Assembly: GCA_030425705.1 (NCBI GenBank)
Contig: JAUHZU010000017.1
Coordinates: 1-63,606, forward strand
Direction: 5' to 3'
Origin: Phycisphaerae bacterium
GTDB lineage: Bacteria; Planctomycetota; Phycisphaerae; Phycisphaerales; Phycisphaeraceae
Length of the DNA stretch: 63,606 nt
Shown: piece after piece, positions 60,870 to 63,606 of the stretch
How the letters are laid out: the number at the start of each line of letters is the position of its first letter
Position numbering within the stretch: the first letter of the stretch is position 1
Notes under the pieces: generated by a model
Database searches by the model: none
What the model was told of the DNA's origin: nothing
What the model saw: only the letters and a program-made list of their open reading frames with translations
Made by a program: the position numbers and the translations under genes

Positions 60870-63606
60870 ATGCCTGTCGTTCCCAGCAAGTCCCTTGGCC
60901 TGTCTCATGAATGCGGGCTGGAAACGCTCGAGCCGCGTCTGCTGTTCACCGCGGTGCCGCTGATCACCGAGTTTCTCGCGTCGAACGACACGGGGCTGGA
61001 GGATGAGGACGGCGACTCATCGGATTGGATCGAGATCTACAACGCCGGGGACACCGCGCTCGATCTGAACGGCTGGCACCTGACCGACCGTGACACCGAC
61101 CTGTCGCTGTGGACCTTCCCCGCGGTCACGCTCGACCCCGGGGCGTATCTGGTGGTGTTTGCGTCAAACAAGGACCGCGCGGACGCCGACGGGACCGAAC
61201 TGCACACCAACTTCGCGATCGGTGCCAGCGGCGAGTACCTCGCTTTGGTCGAGCCCGATGGGATGACGGTGGCCCACGCTTACGCTCCGGCCTTCCCGCC
61301 ACAGTCCACCGATGTGTCGTATGGGCTGCTGCAGGATACGGTCCATACCACCCTGATCGACGAGGGCGCGGATGCTCGGTTCATTGTCCCGAGCGGACCG
61401 ATCGGCAACTGGAACGCGCCGGGCTTTGATGACAGCGGGTGGTCGGTGGGTCCGACCGGCATCGGGTATGAGACCAGCCCGGCCGAGTACAGCACCCACA
61501 TCGAGTCGATCGTGCCGAGCACGACCCCGTCGCTTTACATGCGGCAGACTTTCTCGGTCAGCGACCCGGCCTCGGTCGACCAACTCGAGCTCCGCCTGCG
61601 ATACGACGATGGGTTCCTGGCCTATCTCAACGGCGTGCTGGTCGCCAGCGAGAATGTGCCGGCATCGGTGACCTACAACAGCCATTCCACCGTCGAGCAC
61701 CCCGACGCCCAGGCGGTCGAGTTCGTCTCGTACAACCTCTCGGCGTTTATCGACGTCCTGACCGTCGGTGAAAACGTGCTGGCGATCCAGGTGCTGAATC
61801 AGCCCAACAGTTCCGACCTGCTGATCGAGCCTAAGCTGATCGCGACCGAGGTCGGCGAGTCGGTTGCGCTGGGCTACATGACCACGCCGACACCCGGGAC
61901 AGTCAATATCATCACCGGGCCGATCATCGAGTCGGTCACGCAGGACCCGCCCCAGCCGAGCGCGACACAGGACCTCGTGATCGAGGCGTCGGTCGTCGCG
62001 AACGCGAACCCGCTGGACCGGGTCGACCTGCACTACCGGGTGAACTTCCTAGGCGAGTCGGCCGTGCAGATGTTCGACAACGGCCTGGGGAGCGACGTCG
62101 TCGCCGGGGACGGCATCTTCACCGGCGTGATCTCCAGCGGGCTCTATGCTGCGGGCGACATGGTCCGCTGGTATGTTTCGGCGGCGGACAGCATCGGTGT
62201 CGTGTCGCGCGCGCCGGTCCTGGTGGACACCGACGGCGAAGACCAGGACCCCGAGTACTTTGGCACGGTGGTCGCCGACCCGACGCTCGCCAGCGACCTG
62301 CCGATCTTCCAGTGGTTCGTCGAGAACCCCAGCGCCGCGGAAGGCACCTCGGGAACGCGGGCTTCGGTCTTCTTCAACGGCCGGTTCTACGACAACGTCT
62401 TTGTGCGACAACGCGGCGCAAGCTCCCAGACGACCGCCAAGAAGAGCTTCAAGTTCGAGTTCAACAAGGGCTACGACTTCGTCTGGAATGAGGGCGAGCG
62501 GCCGGTCGACGAGATCAACCTGAACACCACGATCACCGACAAGGCCTACATCCGCCAGCCGCTCGCGTTTGAGATCTATGACCTCCTGGGCGCTCCCGGT
62601 TCGGACTCCGAACTCTGGCGCGTCGAACAAAACGGCGACTTCTTCTCGGTGGCAGCTTTTATTGAGCAGCCCGATGAAGACCTGCTGATCAGTGAAGGGC
62701 TCGACCCCGACGGTGCGCTCTACAAGAGCTTCAACTCGTTCACCAACGCCAACGGCTATGAAAAGAAGACCCGCGATTTCGAGGACAACTCGGACCTCGC
62801 GGACTTTATCAGCAGCGTCAATGGGCTCTCCGGGACCGCCCTGCACAACTACCTGATGGACAACATCAATCTGCCGGCCGTACTCAACTACCTGGTCGGC
62901 ACCGTGCTGACCCATCAGAACGACAACCCGCACAAGAACCACTACCTGTACCGCGATTCCGAGGGCAGCGGGGAATGGCTCTTCCTCCCATGGGACCACG
63001 ACCTGAGCATCGGGTCCAACTGGGTCGGGACGTCTTTCTCTGACACGATCTATGCCGACAACGACTCCGTGCCCGGCCGGCCCGCGACGGTTGCGCCTTC
63101 ACACCCTTTCGTCAATACCGAAGACTTCCGTGAGTGGAACGACAACTGGAACCGGCTGATGGACGCCCTCATCAACGACCCGCTGATCCGGGAGATGTTC
63201 CTCCGCCGGCTCCGCACCGGCATGGACCTGGTCTTCGGCGATCCGAGTAGCGATGTCTCTCAGAGCTGGTTCAACCAGCGCGTTATCGAGATGCGGGACC
63301 TCGCGGCCGACGATGTTGCCCTCGACTACGACCGGTGGGCCGACCCGTGGACATGGGGCGCGGACCAGTCGTTCAACGACGCGATCAATGTGATTCTTAG
63401 TGACTACGCGGCCCGCCGTCGCCAGCACCTCTACATCAATCACTCGGTCGAGAACCCGGGGTACCCCGACAACGCGGGCATCCCCTCCGCCCAGGCGTTT
63501 TTGCCGTTGCTGTCGATCGGGGCGATTGATTTTGCGCCGGCGGGGGACCAGGGTCGGGAGTACATCCAGATCATCAACCCCAACGCGTACGCGGTGGACC
63601 TGTCGG
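60870..63606 (+). CDS. Giant LEPR-XLL surface protein with lamin-tail and CotH domains, C-terminus beyond window
   Basis: Open at the window end after 912 codons. The N-terminus has LEPRLLFTAVPL and is very like that of the protein at 15778-21582. Domains in order: lamin-tail (about 27-150), galactose-binding-like module (about 155-330, DDGFLAYLNGVLVASENVP), Ig-like module (about 350-450), and CotH-like domain (about 485-860; FVRQRGASSQ and FLPWDHDLSIGSNWVG). The start of a second lamin-tail follows. The ATG at 60870 has AAGGAG five bases upstream. The two giants share modules but in different order, so recombination after duplication is likely. It starts 282 bases from the divergent sigma gene. 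Confidence 0.85.
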   Translation, partial: MPVVPSKSLGLSHECGLETLEPRLLFTAVPLITEFLASNDTGLEDEDGDSSDWIEIYNAGDTALDLNGWHLTDRDTDLSLWTFPAVTLDPGAYLVVFASNKDRADADGTELHTNFAIGASGEYLALVEPDGMTVAHAYAPAFPPQSTDVSYGLLQDTVHTTLIDEGADARFIVPSGPIGNWNAPGFDDSGWSVGPTGIGYETSPAEYSTHIESIVPSTTPSLYMRQTFSVSDPASVDQLELRLRYDDGFLAYLNGVLVASENVPASVTYNSHSTVEHPDAQAVEFVSYNLSAFIDVLTVGENVLAIQVLNQPNSSDLLIEPKLIATEVGESVALGYMTTPTPGTVNIITGPIIESVTQDPPQPSATQDLVIEASVVANANPLDRVDLHYRVNFLGESAVQMFDNGLGSDVVAGDGIFTGVISSGLYAAGDMVRWYVSAADSIGVVSRAPVLVDTDGEDQDPEYFGTVVADPTLASDLPIFQWFVENPSAAEGTSGTRASVFFNGRFYDNVFVRQRGASSQTTAKKSFKFEFNKGYDFVWNEGERPVDEINLNTTITDKAYIRQPLAFEIYDLLGAPGSDSELWRVEQNGDFFSVAAFIEQPDEDLLISEGLDPDGALYKSFNSFTNANGYEKKTRDFEDNSDLADFISSVNGLSGTALHNYLMDNINLPAVLNYLVGTVLTHQNDNPHKNHYLYRDSEGSGEWLFLPWDHDLSIGSNWVGTSFSDTIYADNDSVPGRPATVAPSHPFVNTEDFREWNDNWNRLMDALINDPLIREMFLRRLRTGMDLVFGDPSSDVSQSWFNQRVIEMRDLAADDVALDYDRWADPWTWGADQSFNDAINVILSDYAARRRQHLYINHSVENPGYPDNAGIPSAQAFLPLLSIGAIDFAPAGDQGREYIQIINPNAYAVDLS

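Overview
The window looks like a chromosomal segment of a high-GC planctomycete, most likely class Phycisphaerae. This is inferred from gene content, not from a marker gene. The signs are two giant surface proteins with the N-terminal LEPRLLF (LEPR-XLL) motif, CotH and lamin-tail domains, several PEP-CTERM tails (VPEPGSLALLGL followed by an Arg cluster), dockerin-like EF-hand repeats, and secreted proteins with a pseudopilin N-terminus plus an H-X9-DG motif. ECF sigma/FecR pairs and PilM-type pilus proteins with long glycine-rich inserts are also present. TTG and GTG starts are common.

Region 1 (1-10761, minus strand) is a tightly packed operon of nine genes: SDR/thioester-reductase with an SCP2-like tail, alpha/beta hydrolase, LuxE/PaaK-like adenylating enzyme, MqnD-like protein, class-III aminotransferase, lipoprotein, GT2 glycosyltransferase, MMPL/RND exporter and a lipoprotein cytochrome c. 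The last gene is cut by the right end of an IS5-family element at the window edge. The gene set suggests activation of a carboxylate, reduction to an aldehyde, transamination, glycosylation and export; the product is unknown. A histidine kinase/response regulator pair (10897-13027) diverges from it and may control it. A tandem 16-bp repeat lies between them.

Region 2 (13082-21770): a dockerin-like/PEP-CTERM protein, a leucine-rich-repeat membrane protein, a polytopic membrane protein, a 1934-residue LEPR-XLL/CotH surface protein, and tRNA-Ala(CGC). Region 3 (22144-28368): a three-gene PilM-type operon ending in a UUCG-loop terminator. All three proteins carry Gly-rich, collagen-like low-complexity inserts.

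Region 4 (28385-49000) is mostly housekeeping and single genes: a nuclease-fold orphan, two CNNM/CBS proteins, a Gfo/Idh/MocA oxidoreductase divergent from pdxA, a coiled-coil protein, a WG-repeat protein, a squalene-cyclase-like toroid protein, a flippase-like membrane protein, a sugar-phosphate isomerase-like TIM barrel, a PilZ-like protein, a phytase-like PEP-CTERM protein, UspA, a secreted thioredoxin, a Nudix hydrolase, a TPR protein with two RNA-polymerase alpha-CTD-like domains, and a tricorn-type protease.

Region 5 (49176-60587) has mirror symmetry. sigma - FecR - PEP-CTERM - pseudopilin runs rightward, and sigma - FecR - PEP-CTERM - pseudopilin - pseudopilin - TPR/sulfotransferase runs leftward toward it. 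A 671-bp gap with lower GC separates the two arms. A second LEPR-XLL/CotH giant starts at 60870 and runs off the window. The mirrored sigma/FecR/PEP-CTERM/pseudopilin modules, the region 1 operon, the Gly-rich pilus operon and the TPR/double-alpha-CTD protein are the best candidates for undescribed biology.
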